Shown: positions 25,227-38,321, numbered from the stretch's first letter. The stretch: DNA of 64,000 nucleotides from Prochilodus magdalenae (GCA_024036415.1 JAMWET010006760.1:633001-697000), one strand, 5' to 3'. Translations and numbers: made by a program. Notes: generated by a model not told the origin, from the sequence alone.

Positions 25227-27170
25227 TCAGATCTGGGTCTCTTGTACGTTGTCCTTTGAGCTGGCCCGAATAAGCAAAGGTTCATGTGCAGAGCTGTGTA
25301 TGGAGTTGATGGTGGAGGCGTGATTGTATGCTGTCTTGTAGGTGTTGTAGTGGTTAAGATGCTCATGCTCAAGAGGTGGAAGAGTCAGGTGACCCTCCAT
25401 GGTTGGCCCACCCGTGACGCAGTCCTCATCCACATTGATGATCTCGATGGTTCGCGTTGGCGCATGGTGGTTCTGCTGGTGATGCTGTTTGCGCATTTTG
25501 TAGAAGATAATCAGCATAACTGCAGCCATTAGCGTGATGGCCACGAAGCAGCCGATGATAATCTTGGTGGTCTTCATCACCTCATCAAGGGTGTTAAGGG
25601 GGCCATCACCCAGTGGTGTGACCGGGACGGTGTAGGTTTTATCTGTAGCTTTAGTTGACAGTGGCGTCCGGGCCGTGGTGGTGGTGGTAGATGAAGGGGC
25701 AGAAGGTGTATCCCACACCCCAGAAGAAGGAGTAGGTCCCACTTTCTGCTGTACTGTGGTGTGTCCTTCATCGTGTGATGGCTCTATGGTCTCCACGGTC
25801 ACTGTGGTAAAGTAGCTGAAGCTGCTGTTCTCTGTCGAGGACACATTTAGTGTAGCAGAGGCTGTGGTGTTGCCTGCCGAGTTACTAACCATACATGTGT
25901 ATGTCCCTGTGTCTTGCATTGTGACATTTGTAAAGTTTAGTGTCCCATCATTGAGCACAGAAATACGCACCTTATACGCTCCATGTGTCATGATGGACCC
26001 ATTGGGTGTAATCCAACTGACTGAGGTGAGTGAACTTGCCCGGCATTTCAGTTCTGCTGCCATGCCCTCTGTCACATTCAGATCAGCAGGTGGCTCCACA
26101 ATAACAGGCGCATAACAGTGGAAATAATTTTGATCCAGCTCACCAATGTAGCGTCCTTTGTGACTAGGAGGGGTACTGCAGCGAGCACAGCAGCTGGTGT
26201 TGGCTGGTACCATTTCCTTCAACCACCAACTGAGCCAAAGGATGTCGCAGTTGCAATTCCATGGGTTGTGATGCAAGTGCACCCTCTCCAAGTGGTGTAG
26301 TGGTGTGAAGAGGTCATGAGGGAGCAGTGTAAGGTTATTGTGAGCCAAATTCAACTCCACAAGTGACTGAAGATCATCAAAGGCATTTCGCTCAATTGTC
26401 TGGATCTGAGCATGCATCATCCACAGTTTCTGCAAGTGGACGAGCCCTTTGAAAGACCCTGGCCGGATAACTGAGAGCTGATTTCCTGACATCTCCAATT
26501 CATCCAGGCGTACCAGAGGGATGAGGTTAGGGATTTCTTTCAGGTTACACATACCGAGGTTCAGGTAACGCAGGTTGCTGAGGCCTTCAAAAGCACCTTC
26601 AGAAATATATGAGAGCCTTTTCAGCTCACCCAAGTCCAGCCTTCGCAGCGAGGGTACTCGGTTGAAGGCATAAGATGGTATGCTCTCAATGGGATTGTTC
26701 CTTAGCCATAACTCCTTTAACTTGGACAGATACTCAAATGCTCCATTGGGGATTGTAGTTAACCTGTTATCAAAGAGTTCCAGTGTGTTTAGACTGGCCA
26801 GCCCATTAAAGGCTCCAATCTCAATGCTACGGATGTGGTTTTTGCTCAGCTGCAGGATTTCCAGGTGCCGTAGGTGCTTGAAGCTGTCTACCTTGATCAC
26901 CTGGATTAAATTCTCTTGCAGGTTTAGGTACCGGGTGTTCGTGGAGATACCGTCTGGCACATCGCGCAGGCCCCGCCGCGTGCAGATGACCTTACTGAAC
27001 TGATTGCTGCACGAGCAGACAGACGGGCAGGTCTGAGCTCTCACCAAGCCAGCCACCACTAGGAGCTGCAAGGCCAGCAACAGCACGAACAACGGGTCGG
27101 ACAAAGCCCGGTTCCACCTAGGACCTCTCATCGTCTGCTGCTGCTGGGAGAAGGTCATCTTGTTCAACAT
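25227..27170 (-). CDS. lrrc4c: LRRC4C (netrin-G ligand 1, NGL-1), complete coding sequence in one exon
   Basis: Encodes a 647-residue postsynaptic type I membrane adhesion protein; family members bind netrin-G1 through the LRR face and recruit PSD-95-type scaffolds. Seen: hydrophobic signal peptide with likely cleavage after Ala45 (GLVRA/QTC); LRRNT cysteines 48, 52, 54, 63; about nine leucine-rich repeats over residues 77-300; LRRCT ([15 protein letters not shown], Cys306/308/327/328/331/352); one Ig domain with Cys376 and Cys426 and the DTGTYTC motif; Thr/Ser-rich stalk (about 445-530); membrane helix about 536-557; basic KMRKQHH; C-terminal ETQI, a class I PDZ ligand. N-glycosylation sequons include N279, N324, N365, N390, N412, N415, N434, N442 and N448. 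The human protein is about 640 residues, so this is full length, with a slightly longer Thr-rich stalk. The start MLNKM matches the family start, although its context is weak (see finding). LRRC4 and LRRC4B are less likely because the N terminus and tail match LRRC4C. Confidence 0.97.
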   Translation of the reverse strand: MLNKMTFSQQQQTMRGPRWNRALSDPLFVLLLALQLLVVAGLVRAQTCPSVCSCSNQFSKVICTRRGLRDVPDGISTNTRYLNLQENLIQVIKVDSFKHLRHLEILQLSKNHIRSIEIGAFNGLASLNTLELFDNRLTTIPNGAFEYLSKLKELWLRNNPIESIPSYAFNRVPSLRRLDLGELKRLSYISEGAFEGLSNLRYLNLGMCNLKEIPNLIPLVRLDELEMSGNQLSVIRPGSFKGLVHLQKLWMMHAQIQTIERNAFDDLQSLVELNLAHNNLTLLPHDLFTPLHHLERVHLHHNPWNCNCDILWLSWWLKEMVPANTSCCARCSTPPSHKGRYIGELDQNYFHCYAPVIVEPPADLNVTEGMAAELKCRASSLTSVSWITPNGSIMTHGAYKVRISVLNDGTLNFTNVTMQDTGTYTCMVSNSAGNTTASATLNVSSTENSSFSYFTTVTVETIEPSHDEGHTTVQQKVGPTPSSGVWDTPSAPSSTTTTTARTPLSTKATDKTYTVPVTPLGDGPLNTLDEVMKTTKIIIGCFVAITLMAAVMLIIFYKMRKQHHQQNHHAPTRTIEIINVDEDCVTGGPTMEGHLTLPPLEHEHLNHYNTYKTAYNHASTINSIHSSAHEPLLIRASSKDNVQETQI

Positions 27171-27222
27171 TCATAATTCGTAGGCTAGCTGTCCACTCTT
27201 TGGGTGCGTTGTAATGGGCAAG
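27171..27222 (-). other. lrrc4c: LRRC4C 5' untranslated part of the coding exon
   Basis: Only 52 bases separate the splice acceptor from the first ATG on the minus strand. An out-of-frame ATG begins 4 bases before the main start (27172-27174) and opens an 18-codon frame that overlaps the coding start and ends with TAG at 27118-27120. Such a short leader in the coding exon fits the known arrangement of this gene, with the rest of the 5' UTR in distant exons. Confidence 0.7.
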
Positions 27223-27250
27223 CTAGGGGAAAATGAAAGAGAAGAAACTT
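27223..27250 (-). promoter_or_regulatory. lrrc4c: Splice acceptor and polypyrimidine tract of the LRRC4C coding exon
   Basis: Read on the minus strand, a pyrimidine-rich run (TTTCTTCTCTTTCATTTTCC) leads into CCCTAG, with the AG at 27224-27223, followed by exon sequence CTTGCCC. This is a near-ideal 3' splice site just upstream of the start codon. It implies at least one further 5' non-coding exon at higher coordinates; I could not identify a matching donor exon in the window. Confidence 0.8.
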
Positions 27251-28599
27251 GGTTAGTTATTCATATTTACAATAAATAAAATTAAACTCACATTAAAATA
27301 TTCACATTTTGTTGCTTGTGAGACAAGCAGGTACAACTTATAGTTAATCTATTGTACAGAAATACTTGGATTGAAAATATCCAGTAATTTTAATGACGTA
27401 CTGCATAATTGGCAGTGTTTGACTCCTAAAAGTCATATATGGTGTAAATTGCTTTATAGTGCTTTATTGTAGTTTATTGCTTTGAGTTAAAAAGAGTAAA
27501 TCAGTAAGACTTCAAGATGCCTTCCATATTCCAAAGATTGGCCATTGAAATCGTGTAGCTTGTTTTGGAACACATCGGGATATTGTAATTTTTGACAACT
27601 CCAGTTTAGAACATGTTACATGTCTTAAAGTAGTAGAAATGTATTAAACTCTTATTAGTTTATTCTTATTAGCAATTTAGATCTAGAAATAAAAGGCCTC
27701 TAATTATGTAGATAAATATGAAGTCATGTGATAATTATTTTCCAAGCATTTGTATAATAAGGTTGAAACAACTTCTTTTTTTTGTGATATTAAAGCTAAT
27801 AATGTAATGTTTAATGATTTTATATACTATTACATATGTGTAATGCATAGTTAATAAAGCACTGAGAAGTGTCTAGGTTGAAATGTACTACACAAAGAAC
27901 AAGATGTTAAAAAAACCCTGACATTCTTCACTCTCATCACTTTCTGGCAACATGAACGTAGTACAGCACAAAACCAAATTCCTTATGGACATGCACCATA
28001 GAAGACCCCCGTGATGGTGTTCATATCCTCGACCATGTTGTGTGTGCTGAGCGTTCTCCCACAACTCTTTCTATTTCGTTCACATAAAGCAAAAGCTCAA
28101 TAGTGGACTCTGCTTTCCTGTTTTCTCTTGTCCCCTGGCAGAGAGATACAGGCAAGCATGTCAGCCGGTGGCGCTTGATTTATTTTTGCAGACTGGGGGG
28201 TCATAAATAACTGTGGGACTTGCCACCTAGCAGTCCTTCAATCAAGCCAACATGTCTGGAGAGTTCTGATTACAACTCTGAGAGATGCTCAGAGGCACGG
28301 ATGTGACTAGACTGGGAATAGAGTGCAGCAGTGCAGATGCATGTTGGGCAGAGTGTGTTTGGGGCCAGGTGATGTTTGGAATCCTGCTGCTCTGTGTTCC
28401 TCTGACTCCCCTGACTGTATGAGTAACTGTTGATTGAGAGGGACTATTGCATTTAATGTACTGTCCAGGGCACTGTATGCAGTGTCCCTATTTGAGTAGC
28501 ATGTTATCACCAGCTTATCAACGATTTACAACGCCATTTTCTGGCCATTCTAGATTAACGAGGTGGAGGTTTTAAGCTTGTAAGAGAGATATGAACATA
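27251..28599 (-). other. Presumed LRRC4C intron, with a candidate conserved block at about 27930-28330
   Basis: No coding frame is seen. The first 700 bases are AT-rich and unremarkable. From about 27930 to 28330 the sequence becomes mixed in composition and non-repetitive (region around the CATGTCAGCCGGTGGCGC motif at about 28157), which is typical of vertebrate conserved non-coding DNA. Conservation was not tested. Confidence 0.35.
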
Positions 28600-29340
28600 T
28601 GTTATATATCCACTATGTGGCCCAAAATGTGTGGACACCCCTCTTAATTACAGATTTAAGGTGTTACAGTCCAAACCAACTAACAGGTGTGTGAGCATAT
28701 AGCCATGCAATCTCTATAGACAAACACTGGCAATAGTGAGGAGCTCAGGGAATTTAAACATGGCACTCTCTTAGGACGTCACATTTGCCAGTCTGTGAAA
28801 TTTCTGCCCAGCTAGATCGATTTTTGTGAAACAAAACCGTCAAAGGAGCAACAACAGCTCAACCACAAAGCGGTAAACCATGCAAACTCACAGAGGAGGG
28901 CTGGCGAGTGTTGAGGCGTGTAACAAACAAAAATCACCTAACATCTGTGGCAGTTTTGAGCTCTAAGCTGCTTTGGCAAGCAACCTCAGCACAAGAACTG
29001 TATGTCAGGAACTTCATTGAATAGGTTTCCTTCAAGGAGTAGCTTCAAACTAGATCACCATGCACAATGTCTAGCATCAGATGGAACAGTAATGGGCTGG
29101 GGAGAAATGAAAACGTGTTCTCTGGAGTCTGATGGATGAATCTGAGCTTGGCAAATGCCGGGAGAACCCTACCTACTAGAATTCATAGTACCAAAGGTAA
29201 AGTTTGTAGAGGAGAGATCATAACCTGGGGCTGTTTTTCAGGATTTGGGCTTGTACCCTTAGGAACCAATGGAAAAGCTTGTTTGGCTGCATTCTAGATA
29301 TCAGAGAATTTGACCGTGTCATTTTCAACCAAAACTTTAC
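28600..29340 (+). pseudogene. Tc1-like transposon relic, 5' two-thirds
   Basis: Begins with CACTATGTGGCCCAAAATG and TGTGGACACCC, the terminal sequence of a Tc1-type family widespread in fish. Downstream pieces encode a DNA-binding remnant, then SLMDESELGKCRENPTY (about 29130-29180), followed by a WGCFSG-like segment (GGCTGTTTTTCAGG at about 29230). It stops before the final catalytic Glu and has many stops. Confidence 0.75.
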
Positions 29341-30137
29341 AATGAAAAAAGTATGTGCAGTTGTCATAGTTTCAATACAACGAGCATGATGGTTCTATTA
29401 AATATCAATTACAGACAGGTCATTTTCTATCATAAATAACATCATTTCCAGTACGGTCCAGTGCATGGTATAGATGTGCATGACACTGTGAGGCCACCGT
29501 CTCTCTCTGGATGTGCAGCCACTTGTCTGCTTATTGTGTGAGTTTGTGTTATAAAGCATCTTTGTGTGTTGGAACTACAAATGATATGTATTATCTCCCA
29601 TGACAGATTACGCGTGGGTTTGTGTTGCACAGCTTATGGTTTAGTAGGGGCCTCCGGTGTATAAGCTATGTTAAACAGAATCCCAGTGCATTTGTTCTCA
29701 AAAGTCAGCGTTAAGCCATTATGTTTAGCCAAAGGGCAGTGCTAAAAGAGAACAGCTCGCTCTTTTTTTTTTTTTTGCTACAAGACGGCCACTCTCTGAA
29801 TGTAACCACAGAGTAATTGCATGATTACCATGACTATTAATTCTGTAATTGTAAAATAGATTTTCTTAAAAATTCAGAGGGCCTGAGGGTTAGAAGATGA
29901 GTGCAGAAGACAATGGCATGGCTGACAGATCACATATGAGAGATCACACACAAGAACATCATGTTATATTACATGTTAATTATGTACAGTGAGACCTTGC
30001 AGAGAACATAATCAGACGCAACTACATTCCACGCTGTAGAGCTATATGTGGATAAATAGAAGCAGATATCTGCTACAGAATAAGTAGCAGATATGCCAAG
30101 GATTGGCAGAAAAAAAGCATCTTAACAAACATTATTG
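29341..30137. other. Gene-free stretch
   Basis: Includes a poly-T run at 29763-29777. No gene seen. Confidence 0.45.
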
Positions 30138-30172
<35 letters not shown>

Positions 30173-30237
30173 TATTATTATGTATGTATGTATGTATGTA
30201 TGTATGTATGTATGTATGTATGTATGTATTGATTGAC

Positions 30238-30282
<45 letters not shown>
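30138..30282. repeat. Compound tetranucleotide microsatellite (TTTA)n(TATG)n(GATT)n
   Basis: Three different tetranucleotide arrays abut: TTTA (about 30138-30175), TATG (about 30180-30229), GATT (about 30230-30282). Confidence 0.95.
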
Positions 30283-31871
30283 ATCACAGAGGTGCCACAA
30301 ATGCGAATCTGAACAACCATTTTAAGGTTTAAATAACTTTCACATAATGTTAAGGTTCTTTACCAAGTTAAGGGTCATTCCTAGAACATATATTATTTTT
30401 ATATTATTATTAATACGTTATGTGAAGCTTCTTTAAAAGGTAAGGGGTTCTTACCTCACTTATACGTCTCACTTATGTCCATTAAATATCCATTGAAAAG
30501 TTCTATCAACCACCTTTGTTTTTATTTTTAAGTGAATAATAATAATAATAATAATCTTCGGATTTTACACTTTCAGAAACCAACAACAGGCTCCAAAATG
30601 TGCAATCATATTCCACAGAACAGAAAAAAATTGGTCTTCTGCAGAAATCCCTTGGCTTCTCAAACAATGAGCCTGGCAAAATTGGATTTAGCAGAGGAGA
30701 GGGAATTAGATGGAAAAAATGATAAACAAAAAAATAAAAAATGTGACTATGAAAGGAATAAATTTAAAACTTTAATTCCCGTAGAAGATGGTGTGCTGGC
30801 AGAAGCTTATTTGGCTGAAGGAAAAAAGAAAGCAATGAAGCCTCTAAAGAATCAAGGCATCAAGGCATGTTTACCAACAGGGTAAATAATACAAAGGTGT
30901 ATCCTATTGTAGCGGACAGTAATCCAGCGGGCTTCTTGTGTGTTAGATCACAGTAGGATTGGGCAATAATAAAATAAAGAAATATGTATGCCTACAGTGA
31001 GAGGTGCCTTATGTGGACTTTTCCAGCCCAACGAAATACGAGACAACAAAAACATCAAGAAAGCACTCCAAATTGGTTTGGTGTGCTTTCCCTGATTCTG
31101 ACTATTTATAAGAGCGGGCAGCTTGTCCAGAGTTAAGTGAGAATGCCTATTCAGTAGTAGAGAGACAGGGAACATTGACAGCGGAAGTAAACACGGCAGA
31201 GCACTGGCTTATTTTTAACATTTCTACCTGCTCCCTGTCAGTCTTAAAATAGCACAACCATTCCATGCAATTAAGGGGAGTATTTCAGCTTGTTGTTTCT
31301 TTAGCATCCGATTTATATAGTAGGTTTTTCTTAAAGTGTACTCATGAATTCATTCACACGGAATACATTCTCTCATTCTACGTTCAGCTTGATAACATGT
31401 ACAGGAAAAAATGGTTTTAACTTAAATAAAAGCAAGGAAGCTGAGCACCTTAAACATTTCTCAAGATTTATGGACAAACAAACCATCATCATTACAATGC
31501 ATAAACAAGTTACACATTCTGCCATGTTTTGAAGTGTGTATTGCTGTGTTAACCATTTTTAAACCCCCCTTTGAGGAAGTTTATTATTTACAGTTACTAT
31601 CTAATATGTACAAACCCATGCCAAAGCTGGAGTTCAGCAAGAAGTCAAGAACCAAGCCTGTATCTGTCTAACTTTATTCTTTTAAAGTTTGAGATGAGTT
31701 TCTGCCTTCTGAATATTCTTTCAGCACATTATTTGACCCTATAGGTCATTACTTCTCTACAGCTTGTCAATCAGCAAGCCAAAGATAAAATGCATTTTCT
31801 TCACCTAAGGAACAGAACGCCCTGAATGGCAGAACCATAGAAGAAGTAAAGGGATCAGCAATAGCATTAAA
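30283..31871. other. Gene-free stretch
   Basis: A 117-residue Lys/Asn-rich frame (30532-30885), starting in an AAT array, lies here. Its start is the repeat itself and its composition follows the AT-rich DNA, so I do not call it a gene. Confidence 0.4.
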
Positions 31872-32255
31872 ACCTCGTTTCTACACTCAATGTCCATTTT
31901 ATTAGGTCCAATTATATTGGTGTACTTTGTAGCTCCACAATTACAGACTGTAGTCCATTTATTTTGCACGTTGACCTCCTCTTACCATGTTCATCAATAG
32001 TCAGGACCCCCACAGGGCTACCAGAGCAGGGATTATTTGAGGGGTGGATGGTGGACTGCTCTGTCTGACATACTTGAACCAGTCCAACACCCACTAACAC
32101 ACCACCACCATTACATCAGAGTCACTGAAATGTGGAGAATGATTCACCACCCACATAATACCTATGTATAGGAACAGGTGGACTACAGTCTGTAATTGTA
32201 AAACTACAAAGTGTTCCTATATGGTAAGTGGAGCTGATAAAATGGACATTAGGTC
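31872..32255. mobile_element. Palindromic non-autonomous element (copy 2, both arms)
   Basis: The ends are inverted: TGTCCATTTTAT (31891-31902) against ATAAAATGGACA (32237-32248). An inner arm of about 34 bases, ACTTTGTAGCTCCACAATTA... (31924-31957), is the near-exact inverse of 32179-32212. The centre holds AACACCCACTAACACACC and GAATGATTCACCACCCAC. No protein is encoded. It matches a foldback/MITE-like family common in otophysan fish, name uncertain. Confidence 0.8.
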
Positions 32256-34849
32256 TTATTCACTAACCATTCTCATGAAGAATTTTCTTCATAAGCTTCA
32301 GTTATGCAGTGCTCTCCAAGGTTCGGACATTCAGCAACGTTTTGTTGTTTGTGATTTTTGTGTAGGTAAGCACAGATACTAAGCACACTTGAGCAGAAGG
32401 TTAATGTTCAGCGAGGTATCTGAGAGGTAGTGTGATAATAATGTCAACTGTGTGTAAAGGAATGACAAAAAAATCAATCCAGTCCCATGCTGCTGTCCTG
32501 ATACATCCACTGTGGGAGTTAAAGGGTGCAGAGACAGTGATTTGGCAGTGCACAGGCAGATGTCAGCAGGGCCACAGATGCCAATTACCTTGATGATCCT
32601 GAAAAAAAGGCAGCAATGGCGAGCCCCAGCTGGGGGAAATGGCTGCTGGTGCAGTCAGCCTTCTTTGCAGGATACAACATTTAGTTCCTGAAGCCAATGT
32701 GAGATCCAGGCCTTCTGCTATGGGGCAGCGGGAGCTGTAGTCCTTATAGCTGACCCAGAGAAAAAGCTCTAGGTTAGGGTTTGCCCTACAGACTTCAACC
32801 TTGGCTCATGCCATAGGCCACTAGTACAAAATTCATGAGTTTACTGGACAGCATCTATAAACTATAACTGCCTAGTCCTTGGCTTCATGGATTGGGAATA
32901 CTTTGGTCCACATAAAAGCAAGCACGGGTTGAAATATGGAAGCTCAAAGGGCTAGAACACACATGAGAGGAACCCTAGGTGCACTAGGCCACCTGCTGCA
33001 GAAGCACACCAGTCAGGTGTGTCAAACAGCACACGTGATGTGCCTGCAGCCAAAGCATGGGAAGAAAGTTGGAATAGGGTCCTCCTGGAAACTACAAACA
33101 GCTGAAACAGGAACATTCTCTGCAGCAGGGGGAATAATTGCACTCCAGGCACAAGCTTTTGATCTATTTTCAGATTAAGCAGGGGAGCTGATAGTAAGCT
33201 AGTCATGTAATTTAATTCGTGCAACTAAATTCACTGGCCAATCAGACTAGCACATACTTAAAAAAATCCATATTCTTTCAAAACAGGGATGTACACTACT
33301 TTTTGTAAGTGGTAGTACAGGTGCTAGCAGACTCCAACACAGATAATTCCATTGTATTGGTCAATCACATTTTTTGTTAGTCAGATATTTCATGAAAGAT
33401 ATTGAATTCCTTTTGCAAAATTAGCAGTGCAGATGTACACATCTGAGAAGGAGAAGAATCAGGAAACATCTTAATTTTAATGCCAACAGTAAATCCTTTA
33501 AACTACTCTGAGTTAAAGCGATAGGTTTTCATGTTAGAAAAGGAGGAAGCCTAAATGATGGAATCTGCCCTCCAGATGAGGCAACACTAAAGCCAGCACT
33601 GCCAGGGTAACACTGTAACACTGTAACAAATCGAGCCATTTCAAATCTACACAGGAACAGGTCCTCTTCCAAAGGGGACTGCAATGTACAGCCATAATGT
33701 TTCTACAATAGACCTGTAGAGGGACTTTAGGGAGTCTCCTTTGTGTTTTGGTGGTGCTATAGCACCAGTTGGAAGATGTACAAAGAAGAAGTATCCGAAT
33801 CTAATCTCCTTACTCCTCCTAACTCTCCTAATCAAAATATTAAGTCAAGCTTTTATTCAGCAGCTTTTCAAATTGTCTCGTTCCACCTTAAATGGTATAG
33901 CAGCAGTTATTATAATCCCATAATATAAACACAGCACATTTTATGGTGGAATGGGAAAGTTAATTTAAGAAGCTGCTAAATGTCCTTATTGGAAAATGTT
34001 AACTGAACAATCAGGATGATTTTAATCAGCTTATTAGGAGGTATGAATATCAGTAGTGGTATTATGTTGTACTGAATTTACATTAAAACACAATAAAACA
34101 AATAAAATACTGAGTTAATACTATATTAATAATTCGACCATTGGTAGAACTTTTTTTGTTTGAGAAGTTTGAGAATGCAAACTTTGACAAATGGAAGATT
34201 GTATGTATGTATGTATGTAGCGCAAAAGGCAGAAGATTAGTTAAATCTGGCCGCCAACGAAGGGAAAAAGTGAAGAAGCAAAAGGTAATTGGGACAAGTG
34301 CTGAGGTAGTGTTAGAAAACCTCATGGCCACTGCAGGAGAGAGGTACATGACGGGCTTTGGTTGGCTGCTATATGCTACCACATTGCTAGAGGTTACACA
34401 CTGATCTTTTAAGTCACACTTTAACTAGTATCTAACAGGCTCGTCATATCTCTGAATCTTATGTTTCACGTTTTAAGAATTAACAGTTAAGTTACTTTAT
34501 GCTCCTCCCTGCTCTTCTCATAACCTAAATGAATGCTCATATTTGCCAAGCCAAACGACACAGTTGCGTACCTTTGTTTTTGGCCTCTGTAGTGATGGAT
34601 AAAGTTATTTGTGGTGATCGGGTCACTAATGTTTGACCTGCAGACCCTCCGTATAACTGTTCTCTCTTTACTACTTTCATCTGCAACATAATCCCTGTAA
34701 TACATGATACGAGCCACTTCTTATGCTGGTCTCCTGCTTTCTGATAGCTTGCCATGTTTGAGCACATTTCAGGAGAAATCATCCAATCATGTTTCAATGC
34801 AAAGTCCTTAAAAATGCAAATATTTTATATCAAATTGAGTTATTTTGAG
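32256..34849. other. Gene-free stretch
   Basis: Unique or old sequence with no supported gene. Contains a 16-base perfect palindrome at 33752-33767 and short GTAT repeats at 34200-34219. Confidence 0.45.
33752..33767. repeat. Perfect 16-base palindrome
   Basis: TGGTGCTATAGCACCA reads the same on both strands. Confidence 0.8.
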
Positions 34850-34985
34850 TCATAGACCTTAAGTCAAAGTCAAGTCTCAAGTCATGAACAGCAAGTCAAA
34901 GACAAGTCGAGTCTTTTATCAATGTTAATCAAGCAAGTCTCAAGTCCTTAAATGTATTACTTGAGTCTGACTCGAGTCATGTAAA
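34850..34985. repeat. Degenerate (C)AAGTC/GAGTC minisatellite
   Basis: More than ten AAGTC or GAGTC words in about 130 bases (AAGTCAAAGTCAAGTCTCAAG, CAAGTCTCAAGTCC, GAGTCTGACTCGAGTC). This is a fish repeat texture I have seen widely. Parts are self-complementary (GACTCGAGTC). Confidence 0.7.
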
Positions 34986-37869
34986 AAAAACGGAAACTGC
35001 CACATCAACTAATAGACTACCGTGCTGGGTAAAGTAACACTGAGTCATAGAGTAAGAAGGAAGGCCATCCTACCCATGTGTGGAAAGTAAGGCCAACCAT
35101 ATTCTCACCTACTCCTGGCCATGGATGGCTGTGGTATCGCTGGAGATCGAATTTGCAATGACCCAGTCTATGCCAAAAAAGGTAAACAAGGCTATCTTCT
35201 TGTTTGTGCTATCTATGTAGTTCCATTGACTTACCTGGGCCTGTTCAGAAAGTGAATCTAAATATTTAATAATGGCTAAGCTCATTATAAAAACTACCTT
35301 GTATAGTACCATGTATGTTGATTCAGTAATGCAAATTTAGTAAACACCTATGTTAGAACCAGCCCATGTTTGAATTTCAGTACAGCTGCTGCAACCAGAC
35401 AAAAGTCTTTTAGCCAGCCACACTGCAAAAGTGTGCATTCATTTTTATCTTTTTTAAACCACAGATGCTAGCAAAGCCTTGCGTGGTTAAATGGGCTGGT
35501 GAATGGTGATTTGTAAACCATTACACTGTCCTGCCTACCTAACCAATATACAGCCCTGTGTTTTTCAGGGATGGCACAATCCCCCAGTTCATCAACTTAA
35601 ACACCACCTGCAGTTCAGCTAGACCAAATTTATATTTCAACAAATGAGTTCTTACAAGGTCTTACACCAATAAGTCAAGAAGGTCTTGTACCCTGAAGCT
35701 ATATACTCCACACTGCTCACCAGGAGGAGGTTCCAGAGACTGTTTAAAAAAAAGAAGAAGAAGAAATGCATGAGTCATGCTATATCTGTAAAAGTAATAG
35801 CTTCTCTTTTTGTGGGAGGCAAAAGAAGAGCCTCCTTTTCAAAACAGAAAAATATAAATAAATAAATAAAACAGAAGCCTCTGCCGTGCACTTATATTTG
35901 GACATGCATAGAACAAAGTGAAGATCCCGTCAGCCAGACACACCAAGAGGTTACAGTGAGGTAATGGATTTTGGCAGGCATAGAAACAAAACACAGCTAT
36001 CTTTTAGGAGCATGCAGGCCAATCTCCCTGCGGTGGTGGCAGGTGGAGGACCCCAGCAGGGTGAGGACAAAAGCCACTCCCACTGACTGAGATCAGGAGA
36101 ACGCTGTCAGAAATCCAGCATGACAGATCTGCCTCTGTCTAACTTCTATCCAATCTCACAAAGGATAAACCTGTCTGAGTGGAAAGGGACATGCACAGGC
36201 TTTCTTCTATTCCTCTGACCCACCATTGCTCCATCCGTTCCAAGTCTATCGGAGCAAAAGAGGGAGAGGCAGAGAGATACAAATACAGGAACTGTGGAAG
36301 AAGAAGTTTAACAGAAGCCAACATAGGCAACTGACTGGGAAAACTGTCTAGTGCTGGGCATGATTACTATAACTGTTTTTTAACTACAGGGACTCATATC
36401 TACCTGTCTGGCATCTTATGCAGAATGACATACATAAGTCTGACTGCATTCATATCTCTAGCTCTATGTGCACATCTAAAGATGACCTTGAGCCAAAATA
36501 CTGCCAGATACATCAATCTGTGCGGATCCCTAAACACAAAAGTAAGTATTAAAGACGGAATTGCAGGTACTAGTATATTATAATACAGGGTGGGTTTCTA
36601 GTTATCATTACCCTGTAATTGTGTAGGACACAAACCGCCAGCATGATAGCATAATCACAGAGAAGCAAAGCTGATCAGTAGGTAAAGATAGATGCGTTAT
36701 TAACAGTACACAATCTACATAATGTGATGAGACTATATAACACTTACTGTAAACAAGACTAATTTACATTTAGAACAGTTCCTAAATAAAACCTGAAAGC
36801 AGACCCACCCCTGACCTCCCCAGGGCTCTAAGCAATATTCTATAAAGGGGCCCTACTACCTGACTCGTCATCCATGTATATCATTTGCAGCTGCCACACA
36901 GGCACCCCAGACACTGCAGTGTTCCCATTACAATGCTCCCTCCCTTTGTGCTGTCTATCAAATAGAATAAATACAACTATATTAACTAAAACAGGACACT
37001 TATGTCTCTACTGACAACTTTAAGCATAGCCCCTAAACAATTACAGATAATGCTATTTTATCAGCTCGCTCCCCCCAGATTTCTTGTTGTATCATTTTCA
37101 AATATTCTATTTATACTATACTACTTGACTAAATACTTGATGGTTATTGTTTACTGAAAGATGTGTATCCATATTGTCCAAAATGCATTTCCAATAGTCA
37201 ATGTCCATTTGTAGCTTTCTGTCTTGCTTTAGTCCAGAGATGTAGAGACTAGATAAACATGGTCTCTAGGAGTAGTGTACTGTTATACCCATGTGTTGCC
37301 TGGACATCTGTAGTTTATTCTGTTGCAAAGTGTAATTTTTATTTTGTGCATGAGAAAAAATAATCAGACTTTGAAGCAGGAGATCACAAGTTCATCTGAT
37401 TTCTTGACCATTATTCTTTTTCTTGACCAGATGGTAAGGCCCTCTGTGTAATTTGTAAGACATAGGGATGTGTGGTTAGCGTATAGATCCAGTTCTACCT
37501 TTAAGATTCCTAGACCCCTGCAGGCTTTTGTGTTTTCCTTATCTAAATAACACAGCTTAACCGGGAAGGGGCTTGCACAACTCCAAACAGCACCACCAGC
37601 AGTTATCCTATAGTCTCCAGAATATAGAATGTGAAATAAACTGTTTGTTTGAGATAGAGCAGAACTAGAATTCTAAACAATATTGCACAGACAAAAATAT
37701 TACAGTAGGTGAAAAAATAGTGTTCATTTAAATGCTCTCCAAAACAAACACATTAGGCTACATTTTTGCCAAAATTCAATAAAAAGTTAATTTCAATGAA
37801 TGGAAACTTTTTTTGATTTAGAGAGAATTCAGTTCCAACTCTAAAATATTTCAGTTAATCTGACTGAAT
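34986..37869. other. Gene-free stretch
   Basis: AT-rich to mixed. An AAGAAG/AAAT run lies near 35742-35872. No supported gene or element. Confidence 0.45.
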
Positions 37870-38110
37870 GAAAATGCAAGGGATTTTGAGGGATGACAAG
37901 TCATACGTAAAGCTTGAAGGACTTTACCGCAGTACAGATTAGGTTTTGCCCATTGCCATAAGGTGGGGAGGAGCAGGTCCATTTTGGGCTTTGTAGGGAA
38001 TCACCAGGGTTCTAAATCTGATGCAGACAGTTACAGGAAACCAGTGAAGGGAACACAGCAACAGATTGACTTGGATCAATTTAGAAAGGCTGAATATAAG
38101 TGTACTAGTA
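37870..38110. repeat. Possible old LINE-type dispersed repeat
   Basis: The segment TTTGTAGGGAATCACCAGGG ... CAGACAGTTACAGGAAACCAG resembles a fish repeat in which 'ttacaggaagccagtg' is typical. Diverged and non-coding here. Confidence 0.35.
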
Positions 38111-38268
38111 CTAGTAATGAGAACTAACCAAAACAGATGCTGAACTGATAACTAAAAGAATGCATGGCTTGGTTTCATGTTTAGTTTGTGATCTTCCTGG
38201 AAGTTCATCTGCGATTTGTGCAAGATTTGTTGAACATTGTAATAGAGCATATCTTGTTCAAGCTTAGA

Positions 38269-38283
38269 CACACACACACATGG

Positions 38284-38319
<36 letters not shown>
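38269..38319. repeat. (AC)n and (GA)n microsatellites
   Basis: AC to about 38280, then GA from about 38288. Confidence 0.9.

Positions 38320-38321
<2 letters not shown>

Noticed and set aside
25284..27003. Plus-strand frames opposite LRRC4C
   Set aside because: Antisense shadows of a well-supported coding exon.
30532..30885. 117-residue Lys-rich plus-strand frame starting with Asn repeats
   Set aside because: The start codon lies in an AAT array and the composition mirrors AT-rich DNA. No domain or neighbour support.
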